Assembly: GCF_002993365.1 (NCBI RefSeq)
Contig: NZ_PVNP01000089.1
Span: 62,001 to 126,000 of the forward strand
Direction of reading: 5' to 3'
DNA from: Marisediminitalea alba
GTDB lineage: Bacteria; Pseudomonadota; Gammaproteobacteria; Enterobacterales; Alteromonadaceae
DNA length: 64,000 bases
The notes under the pieces were generated by a model. The model searched no databases and was not told where the DNA came from. It saw nothing but the letters and a program-made list of their open reading frames with translations. Shown here piece after piece: positions 57,399-64,000 of the stretch (the stretch's first letter is position 1; every line of letters starts with the position of its first letter). The position numbers were made by a program, and so were the translations under genes.

Positions 57399-58073
57399 AT
57401 GAAGTTGGCCAGTAAATTATGTTCAGTAATCGTCGCCTGCGGTATGGCAGCCTCTGCCAACGCTGGTGTTATCAATTACGATGTGGACTTTGATACCGCT
57501 ACCTTTGAAGGCATGAGCCGTCAGAACAACGTCGACAGTGATTATTTCGTACAAAACAATGGCGCGATTCGAATCTACTCAGATTCCTGGTTTGCCATTG
57601 ATTTGGAAGATACGTTTGGTATTGATTCAGTTAATCTGGACGATCCGCTGACCAACTACACGCTGGATTTTAAATTCCGTTTATTCCAGCGCATTGGCGA
57701 TGGCGGTGAAGCCCGGGGCGTGCCTACGTCACTACCTGAAATTGGTGGTTTGTTCTTCGCTGATTTCTCCGGCGGTCAGACTGACGCGGTTTCCAGCCAG
57801 TCGTTTAACCTGGTTGGCACGCAGAACTGGGGACTGGACGATTTTTCTTATACCAACGATCGCTGGCAGCGTTTCTCAATTGATCTGGATAACTACCTGA
57901 GTGGCAGTTTTACCCATATCGTACTGGTAAACGACTGTGATATTGAGTGTGGCAACACACAAGTACGTTTTAGGGATATGACGTTGTCTGAGGTTAGCGC
58001 GCCAACCGCATTGTCGCTGGCAGTACTCGGACTCGGCATAACAGGCTGGCGTCGTCACCGCCGGTCTGTATAA
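57399..58073 (+). CDS. Secreted protein with PEP-CTERM-like C-terminal anchor
   Basis: A 224-residue protein. A signal peptide ends near residue 22 (ASANA). The mature part is a beta-rich domain with two cysteines (DCDIECGN near 179). The C-terminus is a sorting-signal-like triad: a short motif SAPT, a hydrophobic helix (ALSLAVLGLGITG), then a basic cluster WRRHRR. The canonical PEP motif is absent (VSAPT instead), so recognition by a standard exosortase is not certain. No exosortase lies in the window. The upstream c-di-GMP riboswitch suggests a role in attachment or biofilm. Confidence 0.8.
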   Translation: MKLASKLCSVIVACGMAASANAGVINYDVDFDTATFEGMSRQNNVDSDYFVQNNGAIRIYSDSWFAIDLEDTFGIDSVNLDDPLTNYTLDFKFRLFQRIGDGGEARGVPTSLPEIGGLFFADFSGGQTDAVSSQSFNLVGTQNWGLDDFSYTNDRWQRFSIDLDNYLSGSFTHIVLVNDCDIECGNTQVRFRDMTLSEVSAPTALSLAVLGLGITGWRRHRRSV

Positions 58074-58099
58074 AGCTCTTTATCCGGGAGCAATTAAGT

Positions 58100-58126
58100 A
58101 ACGCCCACCACGTCACGGTGGGCGTT
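58100..58126 (+). terminator. Hairpin after the PEP-CTERM-like gene
   Basis: A 10-bp perfect stem pairs AACGCCCACC with GGTGGGCGTT. The tail (CTCATTTCTG) is only moderately T-rich. Confidence 0.7.
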
Positions 58127-58224
58127 CTCATTTCTGCTGAAAAATCCTCTTCGTAACAATCTGTTCAACAGTTGCAAATCTCTAAAGTCTTGGTAGACTC
58201 CATCGCGCATTCATAATGCATTCA

Positions 58225-58306
58225 CCAAGGGGTGCCGGAAACGGCTGAGATCCATGATATGGGAACCCTTAAACCTGATCCGGATAATACCGGCGTAGGG
58301 ATGGTT
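58225..58306 (+). ncRNA. TPP riboswitch (THI element)
   Basis: The thiamine pyrophosphate aptamer is complete: GGGGTGCCGG, GGCTGAGAT, ACCCTTAAACCTGATC, GGATAATACCGGCGTAGGGA. It lies about 68 bases before the receptor start codon. In gammaproteobacteria this type usually blocks translation when TPP is plentiful. Confidence 0.97.
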
Positions 58307-58374
58307 ACAATCAAGCCTTATCACCTGCCGTTAAAAGCCGGATCTTTTGGTCATCATTGCACAAGAGATCCAGT

Positions 58375-60438
58375 ATGAAATTACCTAAAACTCTGTTTTC
58401 TTTATCTTTACTGAGTTTATCTGTCGGCGCTTTAGCTGCTGAACAACAAGACATCGAAAAAGTCACCGTATACGGCGACTTCCATCAGCGGGCCCTCGCT
58501 CAACTGAGCGCCAGTGCGTCAATCATCGATAATGCACGTATTCAAAGCCGTCAGGCTATGCACATCGAAGACTTACTACGCATTGCGCCAAACGTAAATT
58601 TTGCAACAGGTGCCTCGCGGGGACGCTTTGTGCAGATTCGCGGCATTGGCGAGCGAAGCCAGTACGCCGAACCGATTAATCCATCGGTGAGCATTATGGT
58701 GGACGATTTTGACTTTACCGGACTTGGCGCTGCTGCACTGCTGTTTGATTCCCAGCAGGTTGAGATTTTCAGAGGCCCTCAGGCTACGGTGTTTGGTACC
58801 GGAGCACTGGCAGGCGCAGTGTTAATTAAATCCACTCAGGCCAAGGAGCTAGACGCCGATTACGTTCAGCTCACTGCGGCGACTAAGAGTAGCTATCGGG
58901 TGGAAGCCGGTAAGAGTGTTGAGGTCGCAGATAACCTGGCCATACGCGGTGCATTAGTGCACAACCAGAGCGATGGTTTTGTACGCAATACTTTCCTTAA
59001 CCGCGACGACACCAACAATATTGACGAAAGTGCTATTCGGTTAGCGGCGAGCTACGACTACAGCGATGAAGTATCGTTAACCGTTAATTACCGCTGGTAC
59101 GACATCGACAACGGGTTTGATGCCTTTTCTTTGGATAACACTCGCGAAACACTGTCTGACGAGCCCGGGTTTGACCGCCAGCAAACCCATGCTATCAGCG
59201 CTAACCTGCTAACCCGGCTGGATGGCGGCGACCTGCACTTTATCGTTACCCACGCCAGCCACAATATTGGTTATGCCTATGACGAAGACTGGACCTATGA
59301 TGGCTTTCATCCGTGGGGTTACACTTCTTTCGATGCTTATTACCGCGATGTCGATACCAATACTGTGGAGTTACGCTTCGTCAGTGGCGATCAATGGCGT
59401 TTATTTAACGACACGACCTCCTGGGTTATCGGCTCGCGGGTTAAGAACAATAAAGAAGATCTACTTCGTCAGTACACCTATGCTGATGGCGATTTCGTGA
59501 GTCAGTATCAGCCCATCACACAGGCTGTTTACGGTCAGTTGGAAAGCCAGTTAACCAATGACTTATTGCTGACCTTTGCATTACGTGCGGAGAACTATGA
59601 TTTTTCTTACGGCGACAATGCCGGCCTCAGCGGTGAGCAAGATTCCACAATGCTGGGCGGCAAGCTGGCACTGAGTTATCAACTTGGGCAGCAACTGGTT
59701 TATGCCAGTGTTTCCCGTGGTTATAAAGGCGCCGGCATTAATCCCGATCAGAACGTGTCTACCGACAACCGCTTCTACGACGAAGAGTACAACTGGAACT
59801 ATGAAATCGGCATGAAAGGGCGACTGGCTGACCAGTTAACCTCCCGCGTGGCATTTTTTGTCATGAAACGGGAAGATACGCAGGTCAGTGACTACGAACT
59901 GCAGTATCGTGATGACGGCTCAGCGGAGTTTATTGATATTATCAGTAACGCCGATTTAGGTACCAACCAGGGCGTTGAGGTTGAGCTTAGCTGGCAGGCA
60001 ACTAACAACTGGAACCTGAGCTTCTCGGGTGGGTACCTGGATGCCTATTTTGAAGATTATACCCGCGCTGACGGCACTACTGTGACCGAGCAGCAGCAGG
60101 CTCAGGCGCCCGAGTTTACTGCCAATTTACTCAGCCAGCTGGATATCAACGAGTCAATTCGCTGGAATGTTGAAGTGGATTTTGCCGATCGCTATCGCTT
60201 TTCTGATGGCCATGATGTGACGGCACCTTCGCGTACATTGGTGCATACTCAGCTAAGCTGGCGAATAGAGAACTGGGAAACACAGCTGTGGATCAACAAC
60301 GCGTTTGATGAAACTTACTATACCCGCGGTTTTGGCGGATTCAGTAACGATCCCCGCGATTTTTACGAATTTGATGAACCCTATTATCAGTTGGGTAACG
60401 GTCGTCAGACCGGTGTTACTGTTCGTTATCAATTCTAG
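58375..60438 (+). CDS. TonB-dependent receptor for thiamine (TPP-regulated)
   Basis: A 687-residue outer-membrane transporter, inferred to import thiamine or its derivatives because a TPP riboswitch precedes it and thiamine genes follow. The signal peptide ends near residue 22. The TonB box is in DIEKVTVYGD (near 26). The plug has VQIRGIGERSQYAEPINPS (near 88) and VEIFRGPQATVFGTGALAGAVLIK. The barrel ends RYQF. The ATG at 58375 is preferred, because AAGAGA lies nine bases upstream; a TTG 18 bases earlier lies before the site. Substrate assignment is inference. Confidence 0.9.
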   Translation: MKLPKTLFSLSLLSLSVGALAAEQQDIEKVTVYGDFHQRALAQLSASASIIDNARIQSRQAMHIEDLLRIAPNVNFATGASRGRFVQIRGIGERSQYAEPINPSVSIMVDDFDFTGLGAAALLFDSQQVEIFRGPQATVFGTGALAGAVLIKSTQAKELDADYVQLTAATKSSYRVEAGKSVEVADNLAIRGALVHNQSDGFVRNTFLNRDDTNNIDESAIRLAASYDYSDEVSLTVNYRWYDIDNGFDAFSLDNTRETLSDEPGFDRQQTHAISANLLTRLDGGDLHFIVTHASHNIGYAYDEDWTYDGFHPWGYTSFDAYYRDVDTNTVELRFVSGDQWRLFNDTTSWVIGSRVKNNKEDLLRQYTYADGDFVSQYQPITQAVYGQLESQLTNDLLLTFALRAENYDFSYGDNAGLSGEQDSTMLGGKLALSYQLGQQLVYASVSRGYKGAGINPDQNVSTDNRFYDEEYNWNYEIGMKGRLADQLTSRVAFFVMKREDTQVSDYELQYRDDGSAEFIDIISNADLGTNQGVEVELSWQATNNWNLSFSGGYLDAYFEDYTRADGTTVTEQQQAQAPEFTANLLSQLDINESIRWNVEVDFADRYRFSDGHDVTAPSRTLVHTQLSWRIENWETQLWINNAFDETYYTRGFGGFSNDPRDFYEFDEPYYQLGNGRQTGVTVRYQF

Positions 60439-60447
60439 GAGCGCATT

Positions 60448-60702
60448 ATGCAGGTGATGGTTGAGTTATCGTTGTACCCATTGGTGAATGACTATATCGG
60501 GCCAATCAAGGCCTTTATTGAACGGCTGAATAGTTATAGCAACCTTACAGTCATCACCTGTTCTACCAGCACTCAGGTGCATGGCGACTACACCGAGGTG
60601 ATGCAGGTGCTGGGCGCAGAAATGCAGCGAACCCATGAAGAAGTCGGGCAGGCGGTGTTTGTGGCCAAGTTTCTTAACTTTGATGCCATGAGCAGTAAGT
60701 AG
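60448..60702 (+). CDS. Small thiamine-binding protein (YkoF/MTH1187 family)
   Basis: An 84-residue protein of the thiamine-BP/DUF77 family. Its sequence (VMVELSLYPLV near residue 3, STSTQVHGDYTEVM near 41, and the VGQAVFVAKF end) fits this ferredoxin-like fold. Related proteins bind thiamine or hydroxymethylpyrimidine, and often sit next to thiamine transporter genes. It lacks a signal peptide, so it is cytoplasmic. It starts ten bases after the receptor stop and ends seven bases before pnuT. Confidence 0.85.
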   Translation: MQVMVELSLYPLVNDYIGPIKAFIERLNSYSNLTVITCSTSTQVHGDYTEVMQVLGAEMQRTHEEVGQAVFVAKFLNFDAMSSK

Positions 60703-60708
60703 GGCAGA

Positions 60709-61320
60709 ATGGAACAGATCCTTTCTCAATTGGTTGAGCAAATCGTAGCGACATCACTGGCCGAATGGCTGGCCGTAGTGCTGGCCATTGCCTATGTGTT
60801 GCTTGCTGCCCGGCAAAGTGCCTGGTGCTGGCTGGCAGCCCTCACCAGCACTGCCATTTACACCTGGCTGTTCTGGCAGGTGGCGTTACCGTTTCAATCG
60901 GCGCTTAACCTGTTTTACATGGTAATGGCGGTTTACGGTTACTGGCAGTGGCATCATAAACCGGGAGAAGATAAATCAGTGCAGTCCCGGTCCTTGAGCT
61001 GGCATGTGCTGGCGGTGTTCGGTTTAACGGCCGTGGCCGTGGGGTTAGGTAAATTAGCGGCAACGCAGTTTAACAGTGAGTACCTTTGGCTTGATGCGGC
61101 CATTAATGTTTTCAGTGTGGCTACTACTTTTATGGTAGCGCACAAGATACTACAAAACTGGATCTATTGGTTTGTCATCAATACCGCCGCCGTGTTCCTG
61201 TACTGGCAAAGCGGATTAATTCTGTCTGCCTGCCTGTTTTTAGGGTATGTTGGCTTTTCAGTTTATGGATATAACCAATGGAAACAGGAATGGTCAGAAA
61301 GGTATCTGACAAACAGTTAA
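60709..61320 (+). CDS. pnuT: Thiamine transporter PnuT (PnuC family)
   Basis: A 203-residue inner-membrane facilitator with about seven helices. PnuC-family marks are MAVYGYWQW (near 74-82) and ILQNWIYWFVIN (near 150). PnuC homologues regulated by TPP riboswitches transport thiamine (PnuT) rather than nicotinamide riboside, so context gives the substrate. It overlaps the kinase gene downstream by 43 bases. Confidence 0.9.
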   Translation: MEQILSQLVEQIVATSLAEWLAVVLAIAYVLLAARQSAWCWLAALTSTAIYTWLFWQVALPFQSALNLFYMVMAVYGYWQWHHKPGEDKSVQSRSLSWHVLAVFGLTAVAVGLGKLAATQFNSEYLWLDAAINVFSVATTFMVAHKILQNWIYWFVINTAAVFLYWQSGLILSACLFLGYVGFSVYGYNQWKQEWSERYLTNS

Positions 61321-62072
61321 GCGACTTTATTGCAGGGGCCTGTGGCGCATCGCAATTAACGTTCGAGCCGGTTCGTCAGGGCCTGGCTAACAGTGTATTC
61401 CGCGCAAGCAGCGGCGGCCAAAGCTGGGCGGTCAAATTGCTGGGGCCGGCCACTTTCAGTGCCGTTAACTACACTGTTGTCGCTAAATTGCAGCAGCAAC
61501 TGGCGGTTTGTGGTCTGGCACCGGTGGTTACCGCTTATGATCCGGCATTACGTGTCTGGATTGAGGAGTGGGTCGATACGCCAGAGCAACCATCTCTGGA
61601 TATTGAGCGGCTGGCACATTCACTGGCCAACATCCATCAAAGTGATATTAACGCGCCAACCTTAGCTCTGCTGCCATGCTGGCAACATTACCTCGAACAA
61701 TTACCTACCAAAACCGCGCGTTCCTACTCGGCACAAAGAGATAAGCTGGTGCCGGTGATTTCCCAGTTCAGCCATTACCAGGATTTCTGCTTTTGCCATA
61801 ACGATCTGTCGTTTGCGCACCTGGTTGGCGCGTCACGCAATAAGGTGGTCGATTGGGAGTATGCGGCTACCGGTAACCGTTATTTTGATATTGCCGCCTG
61901 TGTTCTTATTAATGAGCTTGACGGTGAGCAACAACAACAGTTATGTGACGAGTACGCGCAGCAGGCAGGTAAGTCGGCTGACCTGGTGGAAAGGAGCGTG
62001 GCTGCTTTTTTACCCGTGGTAGATTTTACCAACCGTTTGTGGACGGCGGCGGCCGAGCGGAATTCGGGCTAA
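61278..62072 (+). CDS. Thiamine kinase-like phosphotransferase (APH/choline-kinase fold)
   Basis: A 264-residue kinase-fold protein. The catalytic loop reads CHNDLSFAHLV (near 172-182), and the metal-binding loop VVDWEYAATGNRYFDIA (near 190-206) is close to that of ThiK (DWEYA). The usual asparagine of the HxDxxxxN motif is histidine here, which is odd, though histidine, aspartate and the downstream aspartate are intact. It presumably phosphorylates thiamine brought in by the receptor and PnuT, which would trap it in the cell. An alternative ATG lies at 61290. The gene overlaps pnuT. Confidence 0.8.
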   Translation: METGMVRKVSDKQLSDFIAGACGASQLTFEPVRQGLANSVFRASSGGQSWAVKLLGPATFSAVNYTVVAKLQQQLAVCGLAPVVTAYDPALRVWIEEWVDTPEQPSLDIERLAHSLANIHQSDINAPTLALLPCWQHYLEQLPTKTARSYSAQRDKLVPVISQFSHYQDFCFCHNDLSFAHLVGASRNKVVDWEYAATGNRYFDIAACVLINELDGEQQQQLCDEYAQQAGKSADLVERSVAAFLPVVDFTNRLWTAAAERNSG

Positions 62073-62138
62073 TAATTCGCCGTAGCGTTTAATATTTGCG
62101 CGCTTAAACGCGATTTTAGTCATTTATTGTAAAAATAC

Positions 62139-62166
62139 TTTACCTTTGAAGGCGCATACGTATAAT
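62139..62166 (+). promoter_or_regulatory. Promoter of tRNA-Trp
   Basis: A perfect TATAAT (62161-62166) follows a TTTACC (62139-62144), 16 bases apart. A GC-rich stretch (GCGCGC) follows near the start site, as in stable-RNA promoters under stringent control. Confidence 0.6.
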
Positions 62167-62178
62167 TCACAGCGCGCT

Positions 62179-62255
62179 AGGGGTGTAGTTCGAATTGGTA
62201 GAACAGCGGTCTCCAAAACCGATGGTTGGGGGTTCGAGTCCCTCCACCCCTGCCA
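62179..62255 (+). tRNA. tRNA-Trp (CCA anticodon)
   Basis: A 77-base tRNA with an encoded 3' CCA. The acceptor AGGGGTG pairs with CACCCCT. D, anticodon (CTCCAAA loop, CCA anticodon) and T arms (TTCGAGT loop) are in place. The first anticodon-stem pair is G-A, a mismatch (CCGGT/ACCGG in E. coli, GCGGT/ACCGA here), which is unusual. The D loop is one base longer than in E. coli. Confidence 0.96.
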
Positions 62256-62320
62256 CTTTCCTCTTTGTTCTGATAGACTCCTGTAACTCATTTCATTACA
62301 CAGAAAAATCATCGCTTACC

Positions 62321-62791
62321 ATGGCATTTGCGTTAACTGATTATCAAATTGCTGCATTGCAAGAAATGCAAATTCCGGTTTGGCAGCCGCAAGGCAAACT
62401 GGCAGAACCAGCTGGTGAAGCGCCTGACATTACTGAAAAAGTTAAATCAGAACCCGTATCGCAGGATACCGCGCGCTCGCATCTGCAGCGCATAAAAGAC
62501 AGCGTTTCCGCTAAGCCAGCGCCATCTCAAACGGCTAAAAAAGCTGATGAACCGGTAGCACCACAGCTAGCCCCTGCAGCACTAAAGGAAATCCAAGCAA
62601 AGCAGGCGCCACAATTTTTTGCCGATCTGCTTATTGCGGTGCAAGGTCTGGCTATGGAAACCGTTCCACCAGTTAGAGTGGGCGCCCCAATATCAGTCTC
62701 GCAAGCGGCGATCACATTGCCGGTAGCGCCGGATAAACTAACCTATCAGCATAAAAAGCAGCTCTGGCAGGCATTGTGCGCACTGAACTAG
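62321..62791 (+). CDS. HolD-like protein (DNA polymerase III psi subunit candidate)
   Basis: A 156-residue protein, rich in Ala, Gln and Pro in the middle (about 30-90), with a hydrophobic C-terminal domain. Its N-terminus (YQIAALQEMQIPVWQPQ) resembles the HolD start that binds the SSB/chi side. Position just before rimI is the classic holD-rimI arrangement. The sequence identity is low, so the call rests on context and length. It starts at ATG 62321 and its stop overlaps rimI. Confidence 0.55.
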   Translation: MAFALTDYQIAALQEMQIPVWQPQGKLAEPAGEAPDITEKVKSEPVSQDTARSHLQRIKDSVSAKPAPSQTAKKADEPVAPQLAPAALKEIQAKQAPQFFADLLIAVQGLAMETVPPVRVGAPISVSQAAITLPVAPDKLTYQHKKQLWQALCALN

Positions 62792-63270
62792 ATTTATCAC
62801 AGTTAAAAATTACTCAGGCCGATGAAGCGCTCGCCTTAGCAGCCCATTCCATTCATTGTGAAGCCCAGTATGCGCCGTGGTCTGAGGCCACTTTTCTGGA
62901 TTGCACCACAGCACCTTACGAATGTTGGGTGATGCTCTGTGACGGGCAGGTTATTGGATTTGTCATTCTACTGGTGGTGCTGGACGAAGTAACCCTGATG
63001 GACATCGCTATCAGTGAAGAGCTGAGAGGACAAGGTGCCGGTAAACGAATGCTGGATTTTGTCATTAATCGCTGTAAACAACTGAATGCGTCAAGCTGTT
63101 TTCTGGAAGTGCGCGAGTCAAATCTGGCCGCCCACACACTTTATGTAAATAGCGGCTTTGAATTACTGGAACGGCGTAAAGGCTATTATCCTACCAAAGA
63201 TGGCAGGGAAGACGCGCTTATGATGTCCCTATCAATAAGTGCTGACAGTCACCACGCCAATCCCGTTTAA
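62776..63270 (+). CDS. rimI: Ribosomal protein S18 alanine N-acetyltransferase RimI
   Basis: A 164-residue GNAT enzyme that acetylates the N-terminal alanine of ribosomal protein S18. The acetyl-CoA loop is LRGQGAGKRMLDF (near 85-97). The RimI signature FLEVRESNLAAHTLYVNSGFE (near 112-132) is followed by RKGYYP and EDALMM. It starts at GTG 62776, inside the end of the HolD-like gene, a 16-base overlap. It ends four bases into the convergent barrel gene. Confidence 0.93.
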   Translation: MRTELDLSQLKITQADEALALAAHSIHCEAQYAPWSEATFLDCTTAPYECWVMLCDGQVIGFVILLVVLDEVTLMDIAISEELRGQGAGKRMLDFVINRCKQLNASSCFLEVRESNLAAHTLYVNSGFELLERRKGYYPTKDGREDALMMSLSISADSHHANPV

Positions 63271-64000
63271 AAGTCCATACTAGCGAAAATTACCACCGAG
63301 GATTTTTCCGCTGACTGGACGTCATTTGAATCATTTTCAGGGTAAAGGCTAACGCCGGTGATCGCTTCCACATAACGCACATCAGCATATCGCACCTTTC
63401 CGTCCCCCTGTTTGGCATACAGACCAAGAGTTAACGGGTAGCCCATTAACTTTGTTTCATAGGCCACACTGATCCCCCGGGTATCGATAGCCTCCACGCG
63501 CTGAAAGGGAATGTCAAAGTCGATAACGCCGTTGCTGTTATCGGTGAAAAAACCAATTTGCAGAGCGGTATCGGTAGAGAGCGGAATACGAAGTCCCAGA
63601 GAGTAATTGGTTACCTGTTTCAGCTCACGGGTTAAGTCGATATCATCGAGTACCAGATCCTGTTTTTCAACATGGCTGTAGTAATCAACCTGACTCGATA
63701 CGACCCAGCCGCGATGATGATATGCAGCGCCTAAAGACAGCAGGGAGGGTTGCTCCTGCTCTTTATCTGTACGGATAAAGTCCGGGAAAGTGGTGTCTGG
63801 CGAACCGTTTAACAGGGTGATGATGGGCGCGACAATCAGATTATTAGAGCGGTAATTCCGATTGATAGACTCGCTATGAACGTAATGTGCTCCAACATTT
63901 AACGCGTCATCTTTGTAGAGCACACTCAGGGATGGCTCAATCAGGTACTGCTTTTCATTTATGCGTCGCCTGGCATCAAATCCGGAGGTAAAAGAACCGG
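63267..64000 (-). CDS. Outer-membrane beta-barrel protein (partial, 5' end beyond window)
   Basis: The open frame continues to the right edge of the window, so only the C-terminal 240 or so residues are visible. The internal GTG at 63923 is not a real start. The visible part alternates hydrophobic and polar residues, with strands ending in aromatic residues, and terminates in phenylalanine (FASMDF), typical of barrel proteins handled by the BAM complex. It may be related to FadL-like or porin-like proteins, but I do not recognise the family. Confidence 0.7.
   Translation of the reverse strand, partial: GSFTSGFDARRRINEKQYLIEPSLSVLYKDDALNVGAHYVHSESINRNYRSNNLIVAPIITLLNGSPDTTFPDFIRTDKEQEQPSLLSLGAAYHHRGWVVSSQVDYYSHVEKQDLVLDDIDLTRELKQVTNYSLGLRIPLSTDTALQIGFFTDNSNGVIDFDIPFQRVEAIDTRGISVAYETKLMGYPLTLGLYAKQGDGKVRYADVRYVEAITGVSLYPENDSNDVQSAEKSSVVIFASMDF

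Noticed and set aside
62195..62320. Upstream extension of the HolD-like frame
   Set aside because: The extension runs through the tRNA-Trp gene, so it cannot be a real protein N-terminus.

Overview
The window looks like chromosomal DNA of a marine gammaproteobacterium of the order Alteromonadales, close to Alteromonas or Aestuariibacter. This rests on inferred protein families and gene content, not on a database search. The pointers are several TonB-dependent receptors, a TtpC/ExbB/ExbD/TonB energising operon, a sodium-pump oxaloacetate decarboxylase (oadGAB), leucine dehydrogenase, the tyrosine/homogentisate pathway under a TyrR protein, and gammaproteobacterial neighbourhoods (pspF/pspABC near sapABCDF, holD-rimI). 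Genes are densely packed on both strands. I see no prophage, insertion sequence, integron or CRISPR array.

Layout. 0-7 kb: a PAS-PAS-GGDEF-EAL c-di-GMP protein, propionyl-CoA synthetase (prpE), a small DUF3392 membrane protein, an unknown lipoprotein and a cytochrome b561. 7-14 kb: dapB, carAB behind a terminator-like hairpin, greA, a NUDIX hydrolase and an acetyltransferase. 14.6-17.8 kb: oadGAB. 17.8-26 kb: sapABCDF directly behind pspF, divergent from pspABC with a sigma-54-like promoter between them. 26-29 kb: a large M16 zinc-peptidase lipoprotein. 29-36 kb: phenylalanine/tyrosine catabolism (phhA, tyrR, hppD, hmgA, a fumarylacetoacetase, maiA) with TyrR boxes in front of phhA and tyrR. 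35.8-38 kb: an Lrp-type regulator, leucine dehydrogenase, the 4.5S SRP RNA and a ComFB-like protein. 38.5-47.7 kb: two large TonB-dependent receptors with a shared leader motif, then a methyltransferase and a TPR/2-oxoglutarate oxygenase. 48.1-53.1 kb: a six-gene DUF3450-TtpC-ExbB-ExbD-TonB-TPR operon. 53-58 kb: tmcA, an AraC-HDOD fusion regulator, a c-di-GMP-I riboswitch and a surface protein with a PEP-CTERM-like tail. 58.2-62.1 kb: a TPP riboswitch followed by a thiamine salvage operon (receptor, thiamine-binding protein, PnuT transporter, kinase). 62.2-64 kb: tRNA-Trp, a HolD-like protein, rimI, and the 3' part of an outer-membrane barrel gene that runs off the window.

How the parts fit. 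The TonB operon can power the three TonB receptors in the window. c-di-GMP appears at three points: the EAL enzyme, the ComFB-like protein (a family with c-di-GMP-binding members) and the c-di-GMP riboswitch. Two copies of a perfect palindromic repeat with the core GGGGTCAGAGTACATTA lie at gene ends and probably double as terminators.

The least ordinary elements are the AraC-HDOD fusion facing a c-di-GMP-riboswitch-controlled surface protein, the receptor/methyltransferase/oxygenase locus, the pspF-sap gene fusion in one transcription unit, and the complete TPP-controlled thiamine uptake operon. None can be called undescribed without searches I could not run.
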